DNA of 64,000 nucleotides from Actomonas aquatica (GTDB lineage: Bacteria > Verrucomicrobiota > Verrucomicrobiia > Opitutales > Opitutaceae): assembly GCF_019679435.2 (NCBI RefSeq), contig NZ_CP139781.1, positions 4,646,001 to 4,710,000 on the forward strand, in the 5' to 3' direction. This document shows positions 8,092-18,488 of this stretch, one piece after another. The notes below the pieces were generated by a model. The model did no database searches. It saw only the letters and a program-made list of their open reading frames with translations, and was not told the origin of the DNA. A program made the position numbers and the translations under genes. The number at the start of each line of letters is the position of its first letter. The stretch's first letter is position 1.

Positions 8092-10188
8092 ATGCCCAAA
8101 CGCAAGTCGCCCAAGGACGAACAACCCGAACTCGAACTCGCCGCGCAGGCTGCCGCAGACGCGGATGCCGCGGAGACGCCGGAAGCTCCGGCCGAGGCCG
8201 CTGGCGGGGAGGGGGATGGGCCGCCGCCGCAGGCACCGCTCGCCGGCGCCTACCGCAACTGGTTCCTCGATTACGCCAGCTACGTGATCCTCGATCGCGC
8301 CGTCCCGCACATCAACGACGGTCTCAAACCGGTGCAGCGTCGCATCCTGCACACGCTCTGGGACAAGGATGACGGTCGTTTCCACAAGGTCGCCAACATC
8401 GTCGGCGCGACCATGGCGTTTCACCCGCACGGCGACGCCTCCATTGAGGCGGCCCTCGTCAACATCGCCCAACGTGGTTACTTGATCGAACCGCAGGGCA
8501 ACTTCGGCAATACCCTCACCGGCGACGGCGCGGCGGCCGCCCGTTACATCGAAGCGCGGCTCACGCCCTTTGCCCGCGAAGTGATTTTCAATCCCAAGAC
8601 CACGGTTTGGCAGCAGAGCTACGATGGCCGCGCCAAGGAGCCGGTCACGCTGCCGGCGAAGTTTCCGCTGGTGCTGCTGGAGGGCGCCGAGGGCATCGCG
8701 GTGGGTCTCTCCACCAAGATCCTGCCGCACAACTTCAACGATCTCTGCCGCGCCTCGATCAATTACCTGCAGGGGAAAACCTTTCGCATTCGCCCCGATT
8801 TCCCGACCGGTGGCACGGCGGATTTTTCCGACTACAACGACGGGGCGCGCGGCGGCCGCGTGAAGGTGCGCGCCACCATCGAGTCGCAGAGCAAATACGT
8901 GCTCGCGGTCACTGAACTGGCCTATGGCACCTCCACGACCTCGCTCATCGAGTCGATCCTCTCGGCCAACGCCAAGGGCAAGATCAAGATCAAGCACGTC
9001 GACGACAACACCGCCGACAAGGTCGAGATCCTCATTCATCTGCCGCAGGGCGCGGACCCGAAGCAGGTCAAGCAGCAGCTCTACGCCTTCACCGATTGTC
9101 AGGTTTCAATCTCCCCGGCCGCCTGCGTGATTGAGAACGTCGACGGGCGCGACCGGCCCGCCTTTCTCGGCGTGTCGGAGATTCTCAAACGCTCAACCGA
9201 CCAGACCGTCGGCCTGCTCAAGCAGGAGTTGGAAATCAAACTCGGCGAACTCGAGCAGCAGTGGCACTGGGACTCGCTGGAGCGCATCTTCATCGAGGAG
9301 CGCATTTACCGCCGTATCGAAAAATCCACGACGTGGGAAAGCGTGCTGGAAGAGATCCGCCTCGGTCTCGAGCCGTTCCTCGATCGCCTGCAACGGGAAG
9401 TCACCGACGACGACATCACCCGCCTGACCGAAATCCGGATCAAGCGCATCTCCGCCTACAATCGCTTCAAGGCCGACGAGAAGATCAAGCAGATCGAAGC
9501 CGACATCAAAGAGGTGAAGCATCACCTCGCGCACCTCGTCGACTACGCCATCGCCTGGTTTGAGTCGCTGCAGGAAAAATACGGCAAGGGGCGGAAGCGC
9601 CGCACCTCTTTCGACGAGATCGCGCAGATCAACGTGAAGAAGGTCATCGCCGCCAACCAGCGTCTCTACGTCGACCGCGAGGGTGGCTTCGTCGGGCTCA
9701 ATTGGCGCCAGCACGAGTTTGTGACCGAGTGCCGCCCGATCGATCAGGTCATGTGCATCATGGCCGACGGCACGCTCAAGATGACCAAAGTGACCGACAA
9801 GGTCTTCATGGGCCGCAACATCCTGCACGTGTCGCTCTTCGACAAAGCCGGACCGCCCGAATACTTCACCCTGCTTTACCAGGACAAGAAGTCGAAGCGC
9901 TGCTTTGCCAAACGCTTCACGGTCGGGGGCCTCACCCGCGACAAGCTTTACTCCCTCGTCGCCAGCGAAGGCTCCCAAGTGGTGTATTTCGACGTCACCA
10001 AAAACGAGTCGGCCATGCCTACGAAGCTGCGCATCCAGCTCAGCGGGCGTTGCAAGGCGCGGGTGAAGGACTTCGAAATCGACCTTTCCGGTCAGACGGT
10101 GAGCACCCGTTCGGCCAAAGGCGTGACGGTCACCAAATATCCGGTGCGCAAGGTCACGCGCGTGCTTGGGGCCGGTGAGAGCGAATAG
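8092..10188 (+). CDS. DNA topoisomerase IV / gyrase subunit A-type protein
   Basis: The 698-residue protein starts at the ATG at 8092 (MPKRKSPKD). An acidic, Ala-rich N-terminal extension of about 45 residues precedes the catalytic breakage-reunion core. Core motifs include YASYVILDRAVPHINDGLKP, HPHGDAS and AARYIEARLTPFA, where Y152 is the DNA-cleaving tyrosine. The usual coiled-coil tower follows (about 430-490). The C-terminal domain is short, only about 150-170 residues, and no GyrA box is visible. That points to a ParC-like decatenase rather than supercoiling gyrase. No ATPase partner (ParE/GyrB type) is adjacent. The start is supported by the lack of coding character upstream. Confidence 0.9.
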   Translation: MPKRKSPKDEQPELELAAQAAADADAAETPEAPAEAAGGEGDGPPPQAPLAGAYRNWFLDYASYVILDRAVPHINDGLKPVQRRILHTLWDKDDGRFHKVANIVGATMAFHPHGDASIEAALVNIAQRGYLIEPQGNFGNTLTGDGAAAARYIEARLTPFAREVIFNPKTTVWQQSYDGRAKEPVTLPAKFPLVLLEGAEGIAVGLSTKILPHNFNDLCRASINYLQGKTFRIRPDFPTGGTADFSDYNDGARGGRVKVRATIESQSKYVLAVTELAYGTSTTSLIESILSANAKGKIKIKHVDDNTADKVEILIHLPQGADPKQVKQQLYAFTDCQVSISPAACVIENVDGRDRPAFLGVSEILKRSTDQTVGLLKQELEIKLGELEQQWHWDSLERIFIEERIYRRIEKSTTWESVLEEIRLGLEPFLDRLQREVTDDDITRLTEIRIKRISAYNRFKADEKIKQIEADIKEVKHHLAHLVDYAIAWFESLQEKYGKGRKRRTSFDEIAQINVKKVIAANQRLYVDREGGFVGLNWRQHEFVTECRPIDQVMCIMADGTLKMTKVTDKVFMGRNILHVSLFDKAGPPEYFTLLYQDKKSKRCFAKRFTVGGLTRDKLYSLVASEGSQVVYFDVTKNESAMPTKLRIQLSGRCKARVKDFEIDLSGQTVSTRSAKGVTVTKYPVRKVTRVLGAGESE

Positions 10189-10243
10189 ACCCGCCGACCT
10201 GCCAAGTAACTGTAAATACCCGGGACATTTTGCAATAGGGGCT

Positions 10244-10268
10244 CGCGGGACGCTCTCCCGCGGGTTTT
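10244..10268 (+). terminator. Possible intrinsic terminator after the topoisomerase gene
   Basis: A 7 bp stem (CGCGGGA at 10244-10250, TCCCGCG at 10256-10262) with a 5-base loop is followed by GGTTTT. It lies 56 bp past the topoisomerase stop and 22 bp before the next start. It could instead be a leader hairpin of the next gene. Confidence 0.5.
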
Positions 10269-10289
10269 GGTAAAGCGAATCCGCTACTC

Positions 10290-10676
10290 ATGAGTGTCCC
10301 CCCCGAAAGCCGTAACCCGCTCGTCCTCGTGGTCGAAGACGAGGAGAAGTTATTGGAGATCACGACCATCCGTTTGGAGGATCTAGGGTGCGACGTGCTG
10401 GGAGCGGAGAACGCCACCAAGGCGCTCGAGCTTTACCGTGAGCACGGGGCGCAGGTGGATTTCGTATTCACGGACCTGCGGATGGACGGCATGAGCGGTT
10501 TCGAACTCATCGCCGCGCTCCTCGAGCTCAACCCCGAGGTGCGCATTGTCGCGGTGAGTGCGCTCATCGACGAACTCGATGCGGTGCGGGCCCGTTGGGG
10601 CGATCGGGTGCGCATGATGCTCAAGCCCTACAATACCGAGGAGCTGCAGATGTTGCTGCGCCTCGAGAGCGCCTGA
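10290..10676 (+). CDS. Single-domain response regulator
   Basis: This is a 128-residue receiver with acidic residues in VVEDEEK (E16/D17), phosphoacceptor D62 in FVFTDLRMDG, a Ser in VAVSALI and Lys in MLKPYN. There is no output domain and no partner kinase directly beside it. The hybrid kinases at 6273-7823 and 13625-15697 are nearby candidates, but pairing cannot be read from sequence. Confidence 0.88.
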   Translation: MSVPPESRNPLVLVVEDEEKLLEITTIRLEDLGCDVLGAENATKALELYREHGAQVDFVFTDLRMDGMSGFELIAALLELNPEVRIVAVSALIDELDAVRARWGDRVRMMLKPYNTEELQMLLRLESA

Positions 10677-10778
10677 GGCGACGTCGCGGTTTTGCGGGAC
10701 GTGGTCGCCCGGCGATGAAAAGCGGCAAAGCCGGTCGGCATCGTTTGACGCGGCGTGGGTCGGGCATTTGCTGGCCGG

Positions 10779-11426
10779 ATGCGTTTGCGGTGCTTGATGT
10801 TCCTTTTGCTGGCGGGAGTGGCTGCGGCCGAAGCCCCGCTCAACCTCACCCGGGCCAAGGCCGCTGTGCGCGCGTATTACGATACCGGCGCTTATCACGC
10901 CGATGTGCAGGCGGTGGCCGATGCCGCCACCGCGTGGCTGGAAGAGCGGGTGGCGGCGCGCACGGCGGACGAGCGCCTGGCCATGGTGTTCGATATCGAT
11001 GAAACCGTGCTGTCCAACTACCAGCAGATGGTGTCACAGGATTTTGGTTACGTGCCGGTCGCGTGGGAGCAGTGGGTGGAGCAGGGCACGGCCGCGCCGC
11101 TCGAGCCGGTGCGTGCCGTCTATCGCCGGGCGCGGGAGCTGGGGGTGGCGGTGATTTTCCTCACCGGCCGTTCGCACGACGCCGAGCGTGAGGGCACCCT
11201 GCTGAACCTCGAGCGCACCGGCATGACCGACTACGAGCAGATCATCTTCAAATCGGACGAGGACACCGCGCCGACCGCAGCCGAGCGCAAGGCGGCGCGT
11301 CGGGCCCAACTCGAGGCCAAAGGTTGGACGATCATCGCCAGCATCGGCGATCAGGAGAGCGACCTCGCCGGCGGTCACGCCGAGAAGCTCTTCAAACTGC
11401 CGAATCCGTTTTACGAGATTCCCTAA
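10779..11426 (+). CDS. Exported HAD-family acid phosphatase (class B / subfamily IIIB type)
   Basis: The 215-residue protein starts at the ATG at 10779. It begins MRLRCLMFLLLAGVAAAEA, a clear signal peptide, so it should be periplasmic. The HAD nucleophile motif is VFDIDETVLSNY, motif II is IFLTGR, and a Lys-containing motif and IGDQESDLAGG supply the remaining metal-binding acids. This arrangement matches the acid phosphatase B / HAD-IIIB group, which hydrolyses phosphomonoesters. An in-frame GTG at 10755 is possible, but it would only lengthen the signal peptide. The gene is convergent with the next one, with a 4 bp overlap of the 3' ends. Confidence 0.85.
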   Translation: MRLRCLMFLLLAGVAAAEAPLNLTRAKAAVRAYYDTGAYHADVQAVADAATAWLEERVAARTADERLAMVFDIDETVLSNYQQMVSQDFGYVPVAWEQWVEQGTAAPLEPVRAVYRRARELGVAVIFLTGRSHDAEREGTLLNLERTGMTDYEQIIFKSDEDTAPTAAERKAARRAQLEAKGWTIIASIGDQESDLAGGHAEKLFKLPNPFYEIP

Positions 11427-11869
11427 GGCTGGGCCGTCATGACGGCGGCGCTGGCGGGACACAGGGCGCAATATTCGCGACTGGCCTGAATGGCGGGTGG
11501 CGCGGTTTCGCGGGGGACGCGCGTGAAACCGGCGCGGGCAAAAAAGGTCTCGGCCGTGGTGGTGAGCAGCCAGAGCTCTTGCACGCCGGGTTGGCGAGCG
11601 AGCTGACGGGTCTCGGTCAGCAGGTGTTGGCCGATGCCGGCCCCACGCAGGTCCGGGGTCACGACAAACGAGCGTAAGAGCGCGACCTCGCCGGTCGGTT
11701 CGAGGCCGGCTGCGCCGATCACGCGTGCGTCGGCACGGGCGACGATGAAGTGTCGCCAGCTTTGCGTGGTGAGATCTTCGGTGGGCAGATCGACCGCGCG
11801 CAGCAGGGCGGTGATGGCGGGGCCGTCGCGGGTCTCGGCGAGTTCGTAGGTGAGCGGGGGTAGGGGCAT
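11423..11869 (-). CDS. arsN2: GNAT N-acetyltransferase resembling ArsN2
   Basis: This 148-residue GNAT starts at the ATG at 11867-11869. The acetyl-CoA loop is VVTPDLRGAGIGQHLL. The C-terminal part reads LWLLTTTAETFFARAGF and ends with CALCPASAAVM. These segments match what I know of the ArsN2 family, which acetylates arsenical antibiotics or organoarsenicals and often ends in this Cys-containing motif. No arsenite permease, ArsC, ArsR or ArsM lies nearby, so the role is assigned by family resemblance only. The frame upstream to 12214 is an Arg-rich shadow. Confidence 0.75.
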   Translation of the reverse strand: MPLPPLTYELAETRDGPAITALLRAVDLPTEDLTTQSWRHFIVARADARVIGAAGLEPTGEVALLRSFVVTPDLRGAGIGQHLLTETRQLARQPGVQELWLLTTTAETFFARAGFTRVPRETAPPAIQASREYCALCPASAAVMTAQP

Positions 11870-11883
11870 GGCGAGGAACGCTT

Positions 11884-13488
11884 TCAGCGGGGGACGATCG
11901 CCAGGTCGTAGATCGCAAAGCAGAGCGGGCGGGCGTCGGGGTTGGGCGCCTCGGGCTGCGGTGGAGTGGGCGACGTGAAGGTGAGGGTGGCAGCGCCGCG
12001 GGCGTCGAAGGTGAGCGCATCGAGCGGGAGCGAAAGCGTGTGCCCTTCGCGTGGGGCGGTGCCTTGCCAGAGGAGCTGGTCGCCTTGGCGGATCGTTACC
12101 TCGGCGGGAATGAAGCCGACGAGCATCAGCCGCAGGAGTGCGGCGGGCGCGGTGGGTCCGGCGTCGGCGAAGCGGCGGACGGTGATGGTGCCCTCGCCGC
12201 TGCTCCAGGACCAACGGTGGTTTTTATCGCGCTCGATGCCAAACCAGCCGTCACCTTCGTCGACCACGTAGGCGGTGTCGGCGAGGACGGCGTGGGTGTA
12301 TTCGTGGTCGATGGTGCCGCTGTCGGTGAGCATGGCGACGCCGGCGAAAACGGAGAGGTTGCCGAGCAGCAGCAGGACGAGGGCGCGCCGGGCGGTTTCG
12401 TGGAGCGCGAGCACGTTGAAGGCGAGGCTTAGCGGGAGCAGGATGCGAGTGTAGGCGCTGGGGAAGCCCTCGAAGGTGGGCCAACCGAGGATGGCGAACA
12501 GGCCCACGTAGCCGATGCCGAGTTGCCAGGCCGGATCGTGCCGGCGGGGGCGGAGGGCGAGGTAGAGCACCTGCACGGTCACGGAGAGCAGACAAAGCGC
12601 GCCGGCCCAGGTGAAGATATTGCTCTGCGGATCGCTGAAGGCGGCGATGACCTCGGTGGATTTCTGGGCCCAAGCCGAGAAGGGCCAGGTGAAGTTGCGC
12701 AGGCTGTTGGTGTCGCGGCCGAGGGTGAGGAAGACGTAGAGCATCCACAGCGCGAGGGGCGTGACCAGCAACGCGGCGCGGAGGACGCGGCGGCGCCAGG
12801 GTTGACCGGGAAGGAGGGCGAGTCCGGCGAAGAGGGCGGTTTCGCGGGCGAGGCTGGCGCCGGCCATGAGGGCGGCGGCGCCGAGGCTGCCGGGGCGTTT
12901 TTGCAACCAAAGCAGGGCACCGGTCAGCAGGAGGAAGGCGGGGAGATCGGTGAGCGCGTAACGCACACTGGTGAGCACGCCGCAGGATGCCATGAGTCCG
13001 GTCCACGCGATGAGGTGATTGAGCGAGCGAGCGGGAAAGAGGCGCAGCAGGAGCGCGCCGAGGGCGAACCAGCTTACGAGGTTGATCCAAGCGTAGGCGT
13101 GGAGCGTGCGGGTGGCGTCGCCGAGGCCGACGAGGGCGGCGACCCAACTGCCGAGAATGCGGCGGGCGCGCAGAGCGGGGTTGTCGAGGGCGGTTTGCAG
13201 GGCCGGGTCCTGCAGGGTGGGCCGTAGGGCGAGTTGGGCGTAGAACTGGCCGTCGTAGCCGGCGTGGTTTTCGTTGATGAACACCCGGCCCTCGCGGAGC
13301 TCAGGCAGGCCGCGGGCGGCGACCTCGTGCTGCAGCTGGAAGAAGCGGGTGAAGCCGTAGACCGGGTGGTGGTAGCGCGAGACGGCGAAGATGAAAATGC
13401 CACCGAGTAGCACCACCACCAGGAGGCCCAGGCGGGAAAGCTTGGGCGAGGCGGGTGCGGGAGCGGCGGAGGCAGAGGGCGACGGCAT
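11884..13488 (-). CDS. Polytopic membrane protein, possible GT-C-type glycosyltransferase
   Basis: The 534-residue protein starts at the ATG at 13486-13488. There are about 10-11 hydrophobic segments between residues 15 and 400. A soluble C-terminal beta-rich domain of about 140 residues follows (FGIERDKNHRWSWSSGEG and onwards). The first extracytoplasmic loop holds NHAGYDGQFYAQLALRP and ALDNPALRARRIL. That loop pattern occurs in uncharacterised membrane proteins often grouped with GT-C mannosyl or arabinosyl transferases. I do not see a definite catalytic DD or DE motif, so the enzymatic call is tentative. The downstream GNAT gene is 14 bp away. Confidence 0.75.
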   Translation of the reverse strand: MPSPSASAAPAPASPKLSRLGLLVVVLLGGIFIFAVSRYHHPVYGFTRFFQLQHEVAARGLPELREGRVFINENHAGYDGQFYAQLALRPTLQDPALQTALDNPALRARRILGSWVAALVGLGDATRTLHAYAWINLVSWFALGALLLRLFPARSLNHLIAWTGLMASCGVLTSVRYALTDLPAFLLLTGALLWLQKRPGSLGAAALMAGASLARETALFAGLALLPGQPWRRRVLRAALLVTPLALWMLYVFLTLGRDTNSLRNFTWPFSAWAQKSTEVIAAFSDPQSNIFTWAGALCLLSVTVQVLYLALRPRRHDPAWQLGIGYVGLFAILGWPTFEGFPSAYTRILLPLSLAFNVLALHETARRALVLLLLGNLSVFAGVAMLTDSGTIDHEYTHAVLADTAYVVDEGDGWFGIERDKNHRWSWSSGEGTITVRRFADAGPTAPAALLRLMLVGFIPAEVTIRQGDQLLWQGTAPREGHTLSLPLDALTFDARGAATLTFTSPTPPQPEAPNPDARPLCFAIYDLAIVPR

Positions 13489-13624
13489 GGCGGCGGGTGA
13501 GCAGAGGGGAGCGAAGACGATTGCTGAGGGTGAGCAAGGCTGCGTCCGGCGCATTGTAATTCACGCACTTGTCACGTGGCCGATTCGACAGGAAGGCCGT
13601 AGCCCAAACACGCTCAGGGTTCGC

Positions 13625-15697
13625 ATGAATCCGGACCAAAAGCCCAACGTCGCAAGCTCGGGGGCAAACGCTGAGGTGACTGCAACGGTTGATTACGGAG
13701 AGGCCTACGCGGTGGCCAACGTGCCGTTGAGTTCACTCGTGCACCATTGCCATGTGGTGGCCGACAGCGATCGGCTGGAGCAGGTGTTTGAGCGCTTTCG
13801 CGAGTTGGAGGTCGACTTCATGGCGGTGCGGCAGCGGGACCGCGTCATCGGCCTGATGGGGCGCAGTCGGTTGGGTTTGTTGATGGGGTCGCGTTTCGGT
13901 TTCTCGCTCTACAGTCACAGTGAGTCGCGCAAGTTCATGCTGCCGCATCCGCTGATCGTGCGGGAGGACGCGCCGGTGCATGCGCTGTTGGATCAGGCGT
14001 TTTCGCGGCAGGGGGACGCATTTTACGAAGACGTGGTGCTGGTGCGGGAGGACGGTGACTTGGTGGGGCTGATCAACGTCGAAACTCTGGCGCGGTTGCA
14101 GACGCGGTTGGTGAGCGAACAGGTGAGCACGCTGCGCCAGCAGCACGAGGCGTTGCACGAGCAGAACCTGGAGCTCTTTCGCACCAACCATGCGCTGCGG
14201 CAGTCGCAGGGCCTTTACCAAGGGCTGTTTCGGAGCGAGGCGCTGGGCGTCGCGCTGCTGAGTCCGGAGGGACGGGTGGAGCTGCATAACCCGCGTTTCG
14301 TGGAACTCACCGGCGTGCAGGAGGAAGGGGAGGGGCGGCGGAGTTTGCTCGACCGGATGAACGGTCGGGAGCGGGAGGACTTCGCCCGGATGTTGCGCGG
14401 TTACGCGGCGGACGAGGCCGGAGTGGAGTCGACCCGCGAAGTGACGCTGCAGGTGCCAGGACGGCGGGCGCGGGTGTTTCGTGTCACCACCGGATGGATA
14501 CGCGAGACCTCGCAGGTCTGCGCGTGCTTTGATGATGTGACCGAGCAGCGGGCCCTGGAGCAGATGATGGTGCGGCAGGAAAAGCAGCACCTGCTCGATA
14601 CCTTGGTGGGCGGCATCGCCCATGAGTTGAACAACAAGCTCACGCCGGTGCTGGCCTTTGCGGAGATCCTGGTGCGCGAAGTGGCGGGGCGGCATCTGAC
14701 CCATGCCGAGAGCATTCGCAGCAGTGCGGAGGAAGCGGCGAAGATCATCCGGCAGCTGTTGCAGTTTTCGCGCCCGGTCGAGGCGGAGCAGAGCATGGTG
14801 GATATGCGGCAGGTGGTGCGTGATGGCGTTGATATTTTGGAGGTCTCGACCCGCGACTGCTGCGAGCTGCAGATCCTGCTACCGGAACAGCCGGTGTGGG
14901 TGATGGGGGATGCGGGACAGCTGAAGCAAGTGCTCATGAACCTGGTGCTCAACGCCTGTCATGCGGTGGAGAAATGCGCGTGTCCGCGAATCACGGTGAA
15001 GGTTTCGAGTGAGCATGAAGTCGCGGAGCTGGCCGTGGTCGACAACGGGCGGGGGATCGCGCCGGAGGTGCTGCCGCGGGTGTTTGATCCGTTCTTCACC
15101 ACCAAGGGGCCGGACAAGGGGTCGGGTCTGGGTTTGAGCATTTGCTACAGCATCGCGCGACAGCACGGCGGCGAGATCGCGGTGGAAAGTGAAGTCGGCG
15201 AGGGCACGCAGTTTGTGCTGACCTTGCCGCGGCAGAATCCGGCAACGGTGTTGCTGCGGGGTGATGGTGGTGTGCCGCGGTTGTTTGCCGACGCGGACGT
15301 GCCGGAGCGGCGGCGACGGGTATTGGTGGTGGAGGACGAGCAGGTGTTGCGCGGTGTGTTGCGCGAGATGCTGCGATCACAGTTTGGCAGCGAAATCGAC
15401 ATGGCCGAAAACGGGCGCGAAGGCGTCGAGGCGGTGATGGCGCGGTCGTATGATCTGGTGTTGTCGGATATCCGGATGCCGGAGATGAACGGCTTGGAGT
15501 TCTACCAACGGGTGCGCGAAGTGCGGCCGGATCAGGCGACGCGTTTTGCGTTTGTGACCGGTTACGCGGGGGCGGTCGACGGCATGGTGATGCCCAGCGG
15601 CGTGCCAGTCTTGGGGAAGCCCTTCAGTCTGCGCCAGTTTGAGGACTTGTGTGGTCCGTATCTGCGGGCGACGGAGGTATCTGCGCTGTCGGATTAA
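13625..15697 (+). CDS. CBS-PAS-histidine kinase-receiver hybrid protein
   Basis: The 690-residue protein starts at the ATG at 13625 (MNPDQKPNVA). Residues about 30-160 look like a CBS-domain pair (FMAVRQRDRVIGLMGR and VVLVREDGDLVGLINVETL). A coiled coil covers about 160-195 and a PAS domain about 195-310. HisKA contains GGIAHELNNKLTPVLAF with H333, and the HATPase boxes are LVLNACHAVE, VVDNGRGIAP and GSGLGLSICYSIA. The C-terminal receiver has VLVVEDEQ, LVLSDIRMPEMNG and LGKPF. No membrane segment is present. The CBS pair suggests nucleotide sensing, which is an inference. The gene diverges from the membrane-protein gene across a 136 bp gap. Confidence 0.88.
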   Translation: MNPDQKPNVASSGANAEVTATVDYGEAYAVANVPLSSLVHHCHVVADSDRLEQVFERFRELEVDFMAVRQRDRVIGLMGRSRLGLLMGSRFGFSLYSHSESRKFMLPHPLIVREDAPVHALLDQAFSRQGDAFYEDVVLVREDGDLVGLINVETLARLQTRLVSEQVSTLRQQHEALHEQNLELFRTNHALRQSQGLYQGLFRSEALGVALLSPEGRVELHNPRFVELTGVQEEGEGRRSLLDRMNGREREDFARMLRGYAADEAGVESTREVTLQVPGRRARVFRVTTGWIRETSQVCACFDDVTEQRALEQMMVRQEKQHLLDTLVGGIAHELNNKLTPVLAFAEILVREVAGRHLTHAESIRSSAEEAAKIIRQLLQFSRPVEAEQSMVDMRQVVRDGVDILEVSTRDCCELQILLPEQPVWVMGDAGQLKQVLMNLVLNACHAVEKCACPRITVKVSSEHEVAELAVVDNGRGIAPEVLPRVFDPFFTTKGPDKGSGLGLSICYSIARQHGGEIAVESEVGEGTQFVLTLPRQNPATVLLRGDGGVPRLFADADVPERRRRVLVVEDEQVLRGVLREMLRSQFGSEIDMAENGREGVEAVMARSYDLVLSDIRMPEMNGLEFYQRVREVRPDQATRFAFVTGYAGAVDGMVMPSGVPVLGKPFSLRQFEDLCGPYLRATEVSALSD

Positions 15698-15731
15698 GCC
15701 CCCTCGGCCCCACGGAGTGGGCGAGGGGGGC
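15698..15731. terminator. Strong hairpin between convergent genes
   Basis: CCCCCTCG (15699-15706) pairs with CGAGGGGG (15722-15729), with further pairing inside. It sits immediately after the hybrid-kinase stop and 11 bp before the end of the convergent gene. There is no clear T tract on either side, so the terminator role is inferred from position and stability. Confidence 0.45.
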
Positions 15732-15741
15732 GCGTTGTCGG

Positions 15742-16929
15742 TCAATTATTGATCGGGCTGGAAGAAGCCTCGGTCCACGTTCCACCGCTGTGGTAGGCCA
15801 GCTCGTGGATGAAACCGAGTCCACCGATGCCGAGGATCATGGAGGCGGGGGATCCCAAGTTGAGGAAATGGGCCATGTTCTCGACGACCCTCCATTCGAG
15901 GGCCAATCCGCTGGTGGGAATTTTTTGGGACAGCGGGGTCCAGTTGGAGGTGAACCGGGCGACGATCGTGAGCACGTTTTCGACCCAAGCGATTACGTCC
16001 AAGGTGATGTAGCTCGCGGTGGTGGAGGTGGTGTGCACCTGGATGGACGAGTTGTGGATCGTCCCGGCGGGGAGGATCTGGGTGCTCTGGCCGAGCCATG
16101 AGGGTTGGGCGGCGGTGGCGGTGAATTGGTCGACGTCCCAAAGCGAACCATCTTTGCCGAGTCCGATGACGTGAAAGAGGTTTTTCGCATCGCTCGAGAC
16201 GAGGACGAGTTGTTGGAAAACGGGCAAACCGACGGGTTGGCCGAGGTAACCTTGGCCGGGTTTCCAATTGCCCACGCCCGTGCCGCGTCCGGCTGCATAG
16301 GCGACTTCGAACGGCTGGCCGTCGGTCGTGAGGCCGATGGCGTGGGTGGTGGCGTCGTCGCTCATGTCGGGGCGGGCCTGCAAGCTGGTGAGCTCGACGG
16401 ACTGGGGGCTGGGCAGCGCGTAGCCGGGGGTCCAGGTGCCCTGCGTGTCCTGCGCTTGGTAGGCGGCGACCCACGGGGCACCGCTGGACGAAACGGCGAA
16501 GCAGGTGCCGGTGTTGATGATCCAGGACGTCAGCGTGTCTTCGCGAAAGGTGGTGCTCTGGCTGATGACACCCGATCCCGGTTTCCAGTGGGAGCCACCG
16601 ATGTTGCGGCCGACGACGTAGACCTTGCCGTCGTTGCCGAGCCCGACTGCCGAGGTGGTGTTCATGCCGGCGCATACGGTCAGGTCCGTGAGGAAGTTGG
16701 GCGGGACGGCGCCAGTGAGTGCTTGGAAGGCAGGCGTCCAGGTGCCACTGGCGGCGGGCGAGTTTTGGGCCGAAGCCAAGGCGGGGAGTCCGGCCGCTTT
16801 TCCGCCGGTGAGACCGACGACCTGTATGTAGTCGTTTGTCGGATCCTGGCCGCAGACAAAGGTGGAGAATTGGTGGGGGAGGGTGCGATCTGAATCGAGG
16901 CGCGGATCGGGGAGGGTAACGGTATCCAT
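15742..16929 (-). CDS. WxP-repeat protein, probable seven-bladed propeller
   Basis: The 395-residue protein starts at the ATG at 16927-16929. There is no signal peptide or TM segment. I count seven repeats of roughly 45-55 residues. Each carries a core like GLGNDGKVYVVG or GLTTDGQPFEVAY followed by a Trp turn: GTWTPAF, SHWKPGSG, GTWTPGY, GNWKPGQG, PSWLGQS, SNWTPLS and GTWTEAS. This is the spacing of tectonin/PLL-like lectin propellers. A sugar-binding role is therefore possible but unproven. It is convergent with the hybrid kinase gene. An upstream extension to 17070 is unlikely. Confidence 0.75.
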   Translation of the reverse strand: MDTVTLPDPRLDSDRTLPHQFSTFVCGQDPTNDYIQVVGLTGGKAAGLPALASAQNSPAASGTWTPAFQALTGAVPPNFLTDLTVCAGMNTTSAVGLGNDGKVYVVGRNIGGSHWKPGSGVISQSTTFREDTLTSWIINTGTCFAVSSSGAPWVAAYQAQDTQGTWTPGYALPSPQSVELTSLQARPDMSDDATTHAIGLTTDGQPFEVAYAAGRGTGVGNWKPGQGYLGQPVGLPVFQQLVLVSSDAKNLFHVIGLGKDGSLWDVDQFTATAAQPSWLGQSTQILPAGTIHNSSIQVHTTSTTASYITLDVIAWVENVLTIVARFTSNWTPLSQKIPTSGLALEWRVVENMAHFLNLGSPASMILGIGGLGFIHELAYHSGGTWTEASSSPINN

Positions 16930-17068
16930 GGGAGTGGTTGGTGGGACGAGGTTGGTTGGCGATCCGGGCGCTCGGCATTGAGGCGCACCGGATGGAGCCG
17001 GTTGCTTCTTAAGCGATGTGCGGATGCGGAATGGGACACCGGGAAAACGGCCCCTACCGGGCGTGCAC

Positions 17069-17100
17069 AAAAAAGCCCCCAGCTAATGTTGCGGGGGGCT
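17069..17100 (-). terminator. Intrinsic terminator of metY
   Basis: On the minus strand AGCCCCC (17100-17094) pairs with GGGGGCT (17080-17074) around a 13-base loop. A run of T follows, seen on the plus strand as A at 17069-17074. It lies 30 bp past the metY stop. Confidence 0.85.
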
Positions 17101-17130
17101 GAGATTAAGTGGGGCGATGACGCGTGGTTT

Positions 17131-18435
<1,305 letters not shown>

Positions 18436-18488
18436 AGGGGGCGGAGGATTAAGTAAGAAGGTAGCCGGGAGAAGTCAGAAGTGGAGGG

